DNA of 64,000 nt. It comes from Acidovorax sp. (lineage in GTDB: Bacteria > Pseudomonadota > Gammaproteobacteria > Burkholderiales > Burkholderiaceae_C). The stretch lies in the NCBI RefSeq assembly GCF_027492855.1, contig NZ_JAPUDY010000099.1:248001-312000 (forward strand), given 5' to 3'. Positions 17,917 through 25,451 of this stretch are shown here, one piece after another. The translations under genes and the position numbers were made by a program. Within the stretch, counting starts at the first letter, position 1. Each line of letters opens with the position of its first letter. Under the pieces are notes generated by a model. That model was not told the origin of the DNA, made no database searches, and saw nothing but the letters and a program-made list of their open reading frames with translations.

Positions 17917-18693
17917 ATGACCGAAACCACCCAAGACATCCTCGTCCACACCGAAGCCGGTATCGCCACCATCACCTTCAACCGTGTGGACAAAAAGAAC
18001 TCCATCACCAGCGCCATGTACGCCGCCATGGCCGACGCGCTGGAGGCTGCGAAGGCCGACGCCAGCGTGCGCGTGGTGGTGTTCCAGGGCGATGTGGCCA
18101 TCTTCAGCGCGGGTAACGACATTGGCGACTTCTTGCAGCAGCCACCGGCCACGCAGGACTCGCCGGTGTTCCGCTTCCTGCGCGGCATCGCCACGTTTCC
18201 CAAGCCCGTGATCGCCTCCGTGTGTGGCCCGGCCGTGGGCATCGGCACCACGATGCTGTTCCATTGCGACCTGGTCTATGCGGGCGACAACGCGGCGTTC
18301 TCCATGCCCTTCGTCAACCTGGGCCTGTGCCCCGAAGCCGCATCCAGCCTGCTGGTGCCGCAGATGCTGGGCTACCACCGCGCCGCCGAGGCACTGCTGC
18401 TGGGCGATCCTTTCATGGCCGAGGCTGCCCTGGAAGTGGGCCTGGTCAACCGCGTGGTGCCGCCCACCGAGTGCAATGGCGTGGCGCAGGCGCAGGCCAA
18501 AAAGCTGGCGGCCAAGCCTTTGTCGGCGCTGATCGAGACCAAGCGCTTGATGAAAGGCGGGCAGACGGCGAAGGTGCTGGAAGTGATGGCGGAGGAAGGC
18601 GTGAGCTTCGGGCGCATGCTGCGCGAGCCCGCAGCGCGGGAGGCGTTCTCGGCGTTTATGGAAAAGCGCAAGCCAGATTTCAGCAAGAGCTGA
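17917..18693 (+). CDS. Crotonase-family enoyl-CoA isomerase (ECI/PECI-like)
   Basis: A 258-residue crotonase. The oxyanion-hole segments FSAGNDIGDFL and VCGPAVGIGTTML are present, but the first hydratase glutamate is replaced in GIGTTML. A glutamate is instead found in FVNLGLCPEAASS (Glu140), the position used by delta3,delta2-enoyl-CoA isomerases such as ECI2. This favours an isomerase that shifts double bonds of unsaturated fatty acids into the 2-trans position. The ATG at 17917 is chosen because the crotonase fold begins there; the frame is open upstream inside the previous gene. Two GC hairpins follow the stop. Confidence 0.82.
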   Translation: MTETTQDILVHTEAGIATITFNRVDKKNSITSAMYAAMADALEAAKADASVRVVVFQGDVAIFSAGNDIGDFLQQPPATQDSPVFRFLRGIATFPKPVIASVCGPAVGIGTTMLFHCDLVYAGDNAAFSMPFVNLGLCPEAASSLLVPQMLGYHRAAEALLLGDPFMAEAALEVGLVNRVVPPTECNGVAQAQAKKLAAKPLSALIETKRLMKGGQTAKVLEVMAEEGVSFGRMLREPAAREAFSAFMEKRKPDFSKS

Positions 18694-18701
18694 GATCTGG
18701 C

Positions 18702-18735
18702 CACCGCGCTAGCGGTGAGGGCTGCGAAGCAGCCC
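18702..18735 (+). terminator. Two tandem GC hairpins after the isomerase-like gene
   Basis: CACCGC-GCTA-GCGGTG (18702-18717) is followed by GGGCTGC-GAA-GCAGCCC (18719-18735). There is no U-tract, so this is at best a weak or Rho-assisted terminator for the first beta-oxidation operon. Confidence 0.4.
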
Positions 18736-18800
18736 CGTGGTTTCGCTAAAAGCACGAGCCAGATTTCAAGGCGGGGAACTCCTGCCTTCTTTTTTGAATA

Positions 18801-18860
18801 TGCTATAAAAATAATAGCTGATAGCGCTTTGTGAATAAGCGCTAGAAGTCAAAAAGCATC
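18801..18860. repeat. Family A palindromic element (intergenic)
   Basis: TGCTATAAAAATAATAGCTG is followed by a GATAGCGCTTT..AAGCGCTAG stem and an AT-rich end. It carries both the AT half and the GCGCTT/AAGCGC stem of the family. It lies in the 262-base gap before the TetR gene; the rest of the gap holds the terminator-like hairpins and the operator. Confidence 0.75.
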
Positions 18861-18901
18861 AAAAACTCAGGCGCCTGAATCGTTCTCCGGTTTCAGTATT
18901 T

Positions 18902-18931
18902 ATTTTTGCCAAGCACTTGCTTGCTAAAAAT
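18902..18931. promoter_or_regulatory. 30-base dyad, likely TetR operator
   Basis: The left half ATTTTTGCCAAGCAC and right half TTGCTTGCTAAAAAT match as inverted repeats at 12 of 15 positions. The site ends 24 bases before the TetR ATG at 18956, where its promoter should lie. Autoregulation is inferred. Confidence 0.6.
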
Positions 18932-18955
18932 AAATAGTTTTGCTATCGTGCCTGC

Positions 18956-19717
18956 ATGGACTCACTCGTGCCGCGCACCAGCGCCATCGCCCCCTCGCAA
19001 AAGAAGCCCTCGGCCCGCACCCGCAGCAAGGCCGTGGTACCCCCTGGCGCCAACCCCGTATCCACAGCAGAGCCCTCTGTTGAAGAAGCAACCCGCCGCC
19101 CCCGTGGCCGTCCGCGCAAGACCGCTGAAGAGCTGGACGACGGCAACCGCCGCCGCGAGCTCATGGACACCGCTGCCAGGCTCTTTCTCACCCAAGGTTT
19201 TGCAGCCACCAGCACGCGCGACATAGCCGCTGCCGTGGGCATGCACAGCGGCTCGCCCTTCTACCACTTCGAGAGCAAAAGCGCGCTACTTTTTGCCGTG
19301 ATGAACGAAGGCATGACCACTGCGGCGCAGAGTCAGCAGCAGGCGCTGGATGCGCTGGCCGCCAGCAACCCTAAAGCCACTGCGCGCGAGCGCCTGCGGG
19401 TGCTCATCCGCCACCACTTCGAGGTGCTGCTCGGCCCCCGCAGCGGGTTCATCCCGGTGATGCTGTACGAGTGGCGCTCGCTCACGCTCGCACAGCGCAA
19501 GAGCATCGCCCGCGTGAAGGATGCCTACGAGATCGCGTGGATGCCCACGCTCGAAGCGCTTGCCCGCAAGAAGGTGCTGCAGGCCGACCCCGGCGTGGCG
19601 CGGCTGTTCATCTTCGGCGCGCTCAATTGGGCGGTGCAGTGGTTCACACCCAAAAAAGGCAAGTCGCTTGACGAGCTGACCGAAGAGGCCCTGGCACTTT
19701 TCATCCACGAGGTCTGA
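18956..19717 (+). CDS. TetR-family regulator with AT-hook-like N-terminus (AtuR-like position)
   Basis: A 253-residue protein. An unusually long basic N-terminal arm ends in RRPRGRPRKTAEE, which contains the AT-hook core PRGRPRK that can grip the minor groove. The TetR HTH follows at about 62-108 (RRELMDTAARLFLTQGFAA, then AAVGMHSGSPFYHFESK), and the ligand domain includes FGALNWAVQWFTPKKGKS. The next gene starts 3 bases after its stop, so it is probably co-transcribed with the catabolic operon it likely controls. The corresponding regulator of terpene genes in Pseudomonas is also TetR-type (AtuR), but orthology is not shown here. Confidence 0.83.
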   Translation: MDSLVPRTSAIAPSQKKPSARTRSKAVVPPGANPVSTAEPSVEEATRRPRGRPRKTAEELDDGNRRRELMDTAARLFLTQGFAATSTRDIAAAVGMHSGSPFYHFESKSALLFAVMNEGMTTAAQSQQQALDALAASNPKATARERLRVLIRHHFEVLLGPRSGFIPVMLYEWRSLTLAQRKSIARVKDAYEIAWMPTLEALARKKVLQADPGVARLFIFGALNWAVQWFTPKKGKSLDELTEEALALFIHEV

Positions 19718-19720
19718 ACG

Positions 19721-20653
19721 ATGGCGACGAGCTCCTCCATGTACCAATCGGTTTTTGCTCCGGGGCTGTTCGATGGCCAGGTGGTCATCGTCACGGGTGG
19801 TGGTTCGGGCATCGGCCGCTGCGTGGCGCATGAACTGGCGCGTCTGGCCGCGCACGTGGTGCTGGTGGGCCGCAAGCCCGAAAAGTTGTTGGCTGTCGAG
19901 GCCGAGATCCAGGCAGACGGTGGCCGCGCCTCCTGTTTTGCTTGCGACATCCGCTCCGAGGACGGCGTGGTGCTTCTGGTGCAGCAGGTGCTGGCCGCGC
20001 AGGGGCGTATTGATGGACTGGTGAACAACGCGGGCGGCCAGTTCATGGCCCCGCTCGAATCCATCTCAGCCAAGGGCTGGGAGGCGGTGCTGCACACCAA
20101 CCTGACCGGCGGCTTCCTCATGGCGCGCGAGTGCTACCGGCAGTGGATGGCGTCGAATGGCGGCGCCATCGTCAATATCGTTGCCGACATGTGGGGCTCG
20201 ATGCCCGGCATGGGCCACAGTGGTGCCTCGCGTGCGGGCATGGTCAGTTTCACCGAAACCGCTGCACTCGAATGGGCCTGCAATGGCGTGCGCGTGAACG
20301 CCGTGGCGCCGGGCTACATCGCATCCAGCGGAATGGACAACTACCCGCCCGCTGCCGCCCACATGCTGCGTGCTATGCCGCAGACGGTGCCGCTGGGCCG
20401 CTTCGGCAACGAGGCCGAGGTGTCGGCCGCCATCACCTTCTTGCTCAGCCCGGCGGCCAGCTTCGTGAGCGGCACCACCCTGCGCGTGGATGGCGCGCGG
20501 CCCCAGGTGCGCATGGGCTGGCCGTTGCGCATGCCCGATGCGGCCACCCGGCAGCGCGCCGCTGTGCGGCCGTTTGCGGGCTTTCACCGCGCGCAGGTGC
20601 CGCGTGTTTTTGCCGAAACAGAGAACGATGATCCGAAGGAGCCCTCTGCATGA
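19721..20653 (+). CDS. SDR-family oxidoreductase (PECR-like; AtuB/AtuG position)
   Basis: A 310-residue short-chain dehydrogenase. The nucleotide-binding motif is VTGGGSGIGRCVA, NNAGG sits at the end of beta 4, and the late segment VAPGYIASSGMDNYP is typical. The usual Tyr-x3-Lys is replaced: the region reads GHSGASRAGM, as in peroxisomal trans-2-enoyl-CoA reductases and similar SDRs where chemistry differs. LLSPAASFVSGTTLRVDG also matches that group. In atu clusters an SDR gene (atuB) occupies this position and is thought to act on citronellol/citronellal or CoA intermediates. The C-terminus extends about 35 residues beyond the fold. It overlaps the next gene by ATGA. Confidence 0.83.
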   Translation: MATSSSMYQSVFAPGLFDGQVVIVTGGGSGIGRCVAHELARLAAHVVLVGRKPEKLLAVEAEIQADGGRASCFACDIRSEDGVVLLVQQVLAAQGRIDGLVNNAGGQFMAPLESISAKGWEAVLHTNLTGGFLMARECYRQWMASNGGAIVNIVADMWGSMPGMGHSGASRAGMVSFTETAALEWACNGVRVNAVAPGYIASSGMDNYPPAAAHMLRAMPQTVPLGRFGNEAEVSAAITFLLSPAASFVSGTTLRVDGARPQVRMGWPLRMPDAATRQRAAVRPFAGFHRAQVPRVFAETENDDPKEPSA

Positions 20654-22269
20654 CCGCTGCCGCAGCCTTTGCCTCGCGCTTTCACAGCGGCGCGCCCGGT
20701 GCACAAAAGCGCCGCGCCGCGCTGGCCGCGCGCCTGGATGCCCTGCGTGCGCTGGAGGAGCGTGCCGCCGCCGCCTCGGCCCGCTCGTTGCCCCAGTTTG
20801 AAAAGCGCGGCCAGTTGCTGCCGCGCCAGCGCGTGGCGCTGCTGCTGGATGCGGGTGCGCCCTGGCTGCCGCTGGCCACGCTGGCGGGTTATTTGCAGGA
20901 TGTGAAGGACCCGGCAAAGTCCGTGCCTGGCGGCGGCATGATCGCTGGCATCGGTTTTGTTCGTGGTGTGCGCTGCATGGTTGTGGCCAGCGACTCCGGC
21001 ATCGAGGCGGGTGCCATCCAACCCATTGGCCTCGAAAAAATATTGCGTGTTCAAGAGATCGCGCTGCGCGAGCGCTTGCCCTTTGTACACCTGGTGGAGA
21101 GCGCGGGCGCCAATCTCACGCGCTACCGGGTCGAGGGCTTTGTGCACGGCGGCAGCCTGTTTCGCAACCTGGCGCTGCTGTCGGCGGCGGGCATTCCAGT
21201 CATCACCGTGCAGCACGGATCGGGCACGGCGGGCGGTGCCTACATGCCGGGCCTGTCGGACGTGGTCATCATGGTGCAGGGCCGCTCGCGCGCCTTTCTG
21301 GCAGGGCCGCCGCTGCTCAAGGCCGCCACGGGCGAAGTGGCTACGGAAGAAGAGCTGGGCGGCGCCGACATGCACACCGCCGTTTCGGGCCTGGGTGAAT
21401 ACCTGGCGCTGGACGACCGCGAGGCTATCGGCATCGCACGCGACGTGATCGCACAGACCGGCTGGGCCGTAGCGCAACGCGCAGCCGAGGTGCCACCCAC
21501 GTTGCCTGCCGACGATCTACTGGCCCTGATGCCCGACGACCTGCGCCAGCCGGTGGACATGCGCGAGGTCATCGCGCGGCTGGTGGATGGATCGGAACTG
21601 CTCGAATTCAAGGCCCGCTACGGCGTGGCAACGCTGTGCGCACAGGGCCGTATTGGCGGCCATGCCGTGGGCTTCATCAGCAACAACGGGCCCATCGACG
21701 TGGCGGGCGCGAACAAGGCCACGCACTTCATTCAGTGGATGTGCCAGTTGGGCCACCCCATCATCTACCTGCAGAACACCACGGGGTTCATGGTGGGCAA
21801 AGACAGCGAGCAGGGCGGCATGATCAAGCACGGCAGCAAGATGATCCAGGCCGTGACCAACGCCACCGTGCCGCAGATCACCATCCAGTGCGGCGCCAGC
21901 TTTGGCGCGGGCAACTACGGCATGTGCGGGCGGGGTTATGCGCCGCGCTTCTTGTTCAGTTGGCCGGGCGCAAAGACGGCCGTGATGGGTGGCGAGCAGG
22001 CCGCGCGCACCATGCAGATCGTGACCGAGGCCGCGCTGGCGCGCAAAGGCATCACGCCCGACCCGGCCGAATCGCAGGCGCAGTTCGACAAGATCGTCGC
22101 CATGTTCGAGGCCCAGGCGGATGCGTTCTACACCAGCGGCCTGTTGCTGGACGACGGCGTCATCGATCCACGCGACACACGCGCAGTGCTGGCCTTTTGT
22201 CTGGATACCTGCGTCGAGGCACAGGCCCGCGCACTGCGGCCCCTGAGTTTTGGCGTGGCCCGGATGTAA
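20650..22269 (+). CDS. atuC: Acyl-CoA carboxylase beta subunit, geranyl-CoA-carboxylase-like
   Basis: A 539-residue carboxyltransferase of the MCC/GCC lineage. N-domain motifs are HGSGTAGGAYMPGLSD and FLAGPPLLKAATGE; C-domain motifs are YLQNTTGFMVGKDSE and QCGASFGAGNYGM. It would transfer CO2 from biotin to the gamma carbon of an alpha,beta-unsaturated acyl-CoA, in an alpha6beta6 complex with the biotin subunit at 25448. At the position where MCC has a Phe that narrows the acyl pocket (HFG in MCC, aligned from memory), this protein has HGG (Gly167). That is the glycine reported to let GCC take geranyl-CoA. Gene order also matches atu rather than liu. Substrate remains inferred. Confidence 0.82.
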   Translation: MTAAAAFASRFHSGAPGAQKRRAALAARLDALRALEERAAAASARSLPQFEKRGQLLPRQRVALLLDAGAPWLPLATLAGYLQDVKDPAKSVPGGGMIAGIGFVRGVRCMVVASDSGIEAGAIQPIGLEKILRVQEIALRERLPFVHLVESAGANLTRYRVEGFVHGGSLFRNLALLSAAGIPVITVQHGSGTAGGAYMPGLSDVVIMVQGRSRAFLAGPPLLKAATGEVATEEELGGADMHTAVSGLGEYLALDDREAIGIARDVIAQTGWAVAQRAAEVPPTLPADDLLALMPDDLRQPVDMREVIARLVDGSELLEFKARYGVATLCAQGRIGGHAVGFISNNGPIDVAGANKATHFIQWMCQLGHPIIYLQNTTGFMVGKDSEQGGMIKHGSKMIQAVTNATVPQITIQCGASFGAGNYGMCGRGYAPRFLFSWPGAKTAVMGGEQAARTMQIVTEAALARKGITPDPAESQAQFDKIVAMFEAQADAFYTSGLLLDDGVIDPRDTRAVLAFCLDTCVEAQARALRPLSFGVARM

Positions 22270-22289
22270 GAGAAGAGAGCGCAAGCACC

Positions 22290-23420
22290 ATGGCCGAGCC
22301 GCTCAAATACCTGCTGAACGACACTGTGCCGCCACGCATCGCGGCGATGGTGCAGCGCGCGTGGCGCAAGTTTGACAGTGCTGCATTTCTGCGGCAGATA
22401 AAGCCGGGCTACGAATCGCTGGAATTGATGGCGCGTGGCCAGCGCATTGCGCAGGCCCTGCAGGCACACCTGCCCCAGGACGTGCCCCGCGCGCTGGCGG
22501 TGCTGGTCGATGCCATGGACCCACCCATGGGCCTCAACGCAGCAGGTGAGCCCGATGCGGGCGACCGCCCCTACAGCGCGTTTTTATACCTGCCGCACAG
22601 CCTGTACATCGGCACACAAGGCCTGGCGCATTTCGACGCGGCCATGGCGGCGCAGCATGCGCTGACCCAGCGCTTCACCGCCGAGTTCTGCATACGTCCC
22701 TACCTGCTGCACCACCAGGAGGCCACGCTCGCGCAATTGCGCGGCTGGGCCCAGGACGACAACGCGCATGTGCGCCGCCTGGTGAGCGAAGGCACGCGGC
22801 CCCGCCTGCCCTGGGCGCCGCGCCTGCCCGCGTTTCAGAAAAACCCGCAGTTGGCCCTGCCGCTGCTCGATGCGCTCAAGGACGACCCATCGTCCTATGT
22901 GCGCCGCTCGGTGGCCAACCACCTGGGCGACATCGCCAAGGACCACCCGGAGCTGGCGGTGGGCACTGCGCGCACCTGGCTGCAGGGCGCACCCGCACCA
23001 CGCGAAGCCCTGGTGCGCCACGGCCTGCGTTTTCTCATCAAACGCGGCGACCCCGGAGCGCTCGGCGCCCTGGGCGTGGGCCATGCCGTGGCGCTGGATG
23101 TGTGTGCCGCGCGGGTGGTGCCCGCCCGCGCCCGCATTGGCGACAAGGTGCGCATCGAGGCCGAGCTGCACAACCCCACACCACAGCCCCAGCGCGTGCT
23201 GGCCGACCTCAAGGTGCATTACGTCAAGGCCCACGGCGGCGCGGCGCCCAAGGTGTTCAAGCTGCAAACGCTGGACATCCCGCCCGGTGCCACGGTAGCC
23301 GTGGGCAAAATGCTTTCGCTCCAGCAGATGACTACACGCACCCACTACCCCGGCGTGCACCAGGTGGAGCTGGTGCTCAACGGGCGCCCGCAACCGCTGG
23401 GGCAGTTTCAGCTGTCGTGA
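22290..23420 (+). CDS. AlkC-family DNA alkylation repair protein (HEAT-like repeats plus Ig-like C-domain)
   Basis: A 376-residue protein. An alpha-helical HEAT-like region (about 1-275) contains DNAHVRRLVSEGTRPRLPWA and DDPSSYVRRSVANHLGDIAK, characteristic of AlkC/AlkD DNA glycosylases. These remove 3-methyladenine-type lesions without flipping the base. About residues 280-376 are beta-rich (RVVPARARIGDKVRIEAEL onwards) and fit the Ig-like domain of the longer AlkC class. ATG 22290 is chosen at the start of homology; the frame is open upstream inside the carboxylase gene. It sits between carboxylase beta and a CoA dehydrogenase, with a 20-base gap before it, an odd neighbourhood for a repair enzyme. 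Confidence 0.8.
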   Translation: MAEPLKYLLNDTVPPRIAAMVQRAWRKFDSAAFLRQIKPGYESLELMARGQRIAQALQAHLPQDVPRALAVLVDAMDPPMGLNAAGEPDAGDRPYSAFLYLPHSLYIGTQGLAHFDAAMAAQHALTQRFTAEFCIRPYLLHHQEATLAQLRGWAQDDNAHVRRLVSEGTRPRLPWAPRLPAFQKNPQLALPLLDALKDDPSSYVRRSVANHLGDIAKDHPELAVGTARTWLQGAPAPREALVRHGLRFLIKRGDPGALGALGVGHAVALDVCAARVVPARARIGDKVRIEAELHNPTPQPQRVLADLKVHYVKAHGGAAPKVFKLQTLDIPPGATVAVGKMLSLQQMTTRTHYPGVHQVELVLNGRPQPLGQFQLS

Positions 23421-23458
23421 TCAAGGTCCACACAAACAAAACACCGGAGACAAAAACC

Positions 23459-24637
23459 ATGCAGTTCACGCACGAGCACCGCGAGATCCAGAAAACCCTC
23501 AAACGCTTCATCGACGAAGAGATCAACCCCCATGTGGACGAGTGGGAGGCGGCCGAGATCTTCCCCGCGCACGAGGTCTTCAAGAAGATGGGTAACCTGG
23601 GCCTGCTGGGCCTGTGCAAGCCCGAGGAATACGGCGGTGCGGGCCTGGACTATTCGTACAGCCTGGCCATGGCCGAGACGTTGGGCCACATCCACTGCGG
23701 CGGTGTGCCCATGGCCATTGGTGTGCAGACCGACATGTGCACCCCGGCGCTCGCGCGCTACGGCAGCGAAGAACTCAAGCGCCAGTTTCTGGCCCCGGCC
23801 ATTGCGGGCGATACGGTGGGCTGCATTGGCGTGAGCGAGCCGGGTGCGGGCAGCGATGTGTCGGGCATCAAGAGCGTGGCGCGCAAGGATGGCGACGACT
23901 ACGTGATCACCGGCCAGAAGATGTGGATCACCAACAGCCTGCAGGCCGACTGGATGTGCATGCTGGTCAACACGGGCGAAGGCCCCGTGCACAAGAACAA
24001 GAGCCTGGTCATGGTGCCCATGCGCGACGGGCCCGGAGGCAAGCTCACCAAGGGCATCGAGGTGGCGCAGAAGATCCGCAAGATCGGCATGCACAGCAGC
24101 GACACGGGCCTGATCTACTTTGACGAAGTGCGTGTGCCGCAGCGCTACCGCATCGGCGCCGAAGGCCAGGGCTTCATCTACCAGATGCAGCAGTTCCAGG
24201 AAGAGCGCCTGTGGTGCGCGTCCAGCACGCTCGAATCGCTGAACCACTGCATCCAGTGGACCATCGACTATGCGCAAGAGCGCAAGATGTTTGGCGCCAC
24301 GCTGGCCGACCAGCAGTGGGTGCAGTTCAAGCTGGCCGAACTCAAGACCGAGGTCGAGGCCCTGCGCGCACTCGCCTACCGCGCCTGCGATCTGTATGTG
24401 AACGGGCAAGATGTGCTGGAGCTGGCCAGCATGGCCAAACTCAAGGCTGGGCGTCTCAACCGCGAGGTGCCCGACACCTGCCTTCAGTTCTGGGGCGGCA
24501 TGGGCTACACGCTGGAGAACAAGGTCTCGCGCATGTACCGCGACGGGCGGCTGGCGTCGATTGGCGGCGGTGCGGACGAGGTGATGCTGGGCATCCTGTC
24601 CAAGCTCATGGGCATCGCCAAAAAGCCAGTGCATTGA
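23459..24637 (+). CDS. atuD: Acyl-CoA dehydrogenase (citronellyl-CoA dehydrogenase-like)
   Basis: A 392-residue ACAD. FAD/substrate motifs are CIGVSEPGAGSDVSG and KMWITNSLQADW, plus DYAQERKMFGATLADQQWVQ and LQFWGGMGYT. The C-terminal segment reads SIGGGADEVMLG. The classical Glu of YEG is a Gly here, as in isovaleryl- and long-chain-type dehydrogenases that take their base from another helix, which suits a branched substrate. In the atu order this is the AtuD slot, oxidising citronellyl-CoA to geranyl-CoA for the carboxylase. The symbol rests on gene order and is tentative. ATG 23459 lies after a CCGGAGACAAAAACC ribosome site. Confidence 0.75.
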   Translation: MQFTHEHREIQKTLKRFIDEEINPHVDEWEAAEIFPAHEVFKKMGNLGLLGLCKPEEYGGAGLDYSYSLAMAETLGHIHCGGVPMAIGVQTDMCTPALARYGSEELKRQFLAPAIAGDTVGCIGVSEPGAGSDVSGIKSVARKDGDDYVITGQKMWITNSLQADWMCMLVNTGEGPVHKNKSLVMVPMRDGPGGKLTKGIEVAQKIRKIGMHSSDTGLIYFDEVRVPQRYRIGAEGQGFIYQMQQFQEERLWCASSTLESLNHCIQWTIDYAQERKMFGATLADQQWVQFKLAELKTEVEALRALAYRACDLYVNGQDVLELASMAKLKAGRLNREVPDTCLQFWGGMGYTLENKVSRMYRDGRLASIGGGADEVMLGILSKLMGIAKKPVH

Positions 24638-24641
24638 CGCC

Positions 24642-25451
24642 ATGGCCGAAGCACTGTTGATTCACCGCGCGCCGCTGTCCAGCGGTTGTGTGGAAACCTG
24701 GACGCTGAACGACCCCGGCAGCCGCAACGCATTGTCGGAGCCGATGGTGGATGCCCTGCTTGCCGCGTGCGAGCGGGCCACTGCTGATGCCGACCTGCGC
24801 GGCGTGGTGCTGCGCGGCGCGGGCGGGCATTTCTGCGCCGGCGGCAGCCTGGGCGGTTTTTCCAAGACCATCGGCCAGCCGTTGGCGGTGGGCGAGGCCG
24901 ACCCGCTGGTGCCCCTGAACCGCCGTTTTGGCGTGCTGCTGCAGGCACTGTGTGCGCTGCCGCAGTGGCTCATCGTGGCGGTGGAGGGTGCCGCCATGGG
25001 TGGCGGCTTCGGGCTGGTGTGTTGCGCCGACCGCGTGCTGGCCCACACCAGCGCGCAGTTCGCCACGCCCGAGGTCACGCTGGGCATCGTGCCCGCGCAG
25101 ATCGCGCCGTTTGTGGTGCAGCGCCTTGGCCCCACATCGGCGCGGCGTTGTTTGCTGACGGGTGAGCGGTGGGATGCCGTTGCCGCCCAGCGCTTTGGTT
25201 TGGCCGATGACGTGGTGCAGGGCGACATGGACGCGGCCGTGCAGACAGCCATCGCGCGCCACGCCGCTGCAGCCCCCCTGGCCGTGGCCGCCACCAAACG
25301 CCTGCTGCTGGCCCAGCCAGATGTGCCGTTGCCTGCGTTGCTTGATGATGCAGCCGTTGCCTTTGCGCAGGCACTGCGCGGGCCAGAGGCGCCACAAGGG
25401 CTGGCTGCGTTTACAGCGCGCAAAGCGCCACCATGGAGCGCACAGCTATGA
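24642..25451 (+). CDS. atuE: Crotonase, isohexenylglutaconyl-CoA hydratase-like
   Basis: A 269-residue crotonase. The oxyanion segment is GAGGHFCAGGSLGGF. The first hydratase Glu is missing (GGGFGLVCCAD), but the second is kept in ATPEVTLGIVPAQIAPFV. The PAQIAPFVVQR string matches what I recall of isohexenylglutaconyl-CoA hydratases (AtuE), which hydrate the carboxylated geranyl-CoA product before HMG-CoA-lyase-type cleavage. It starts 4 bases after the dehydrogenase stop and overlaps the biotin carboxylase by ATGA. No lyase gene is in the window. The methylglutaconyl-CoA hydratase of leucine breakdown is the main alternative. Confidence 0.72.
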   Translation: MAEALLIHRAPLSSGCVETWTLNDPGSRNALSEPMVDALLAACERATADADLRGVVLRGAGGHFCAGGSLGGFSKTIGQPLAVGEADPLVPLNRRFGVLLQALCALPQWLIVAVEGAAMGGGFGLVCCADRVLAHTSAQFATPEVTLGIVPAQIAPFVVQRLGPTSARRCLLTGERWDAVAAQRFGLADDVVQGDMDAAVQTAIARHAAAAPLAVAATKRLLLAQPDVPLPALLDDAAVAFAQALRGPEAPQGLAAFTARKAPPWSAQL

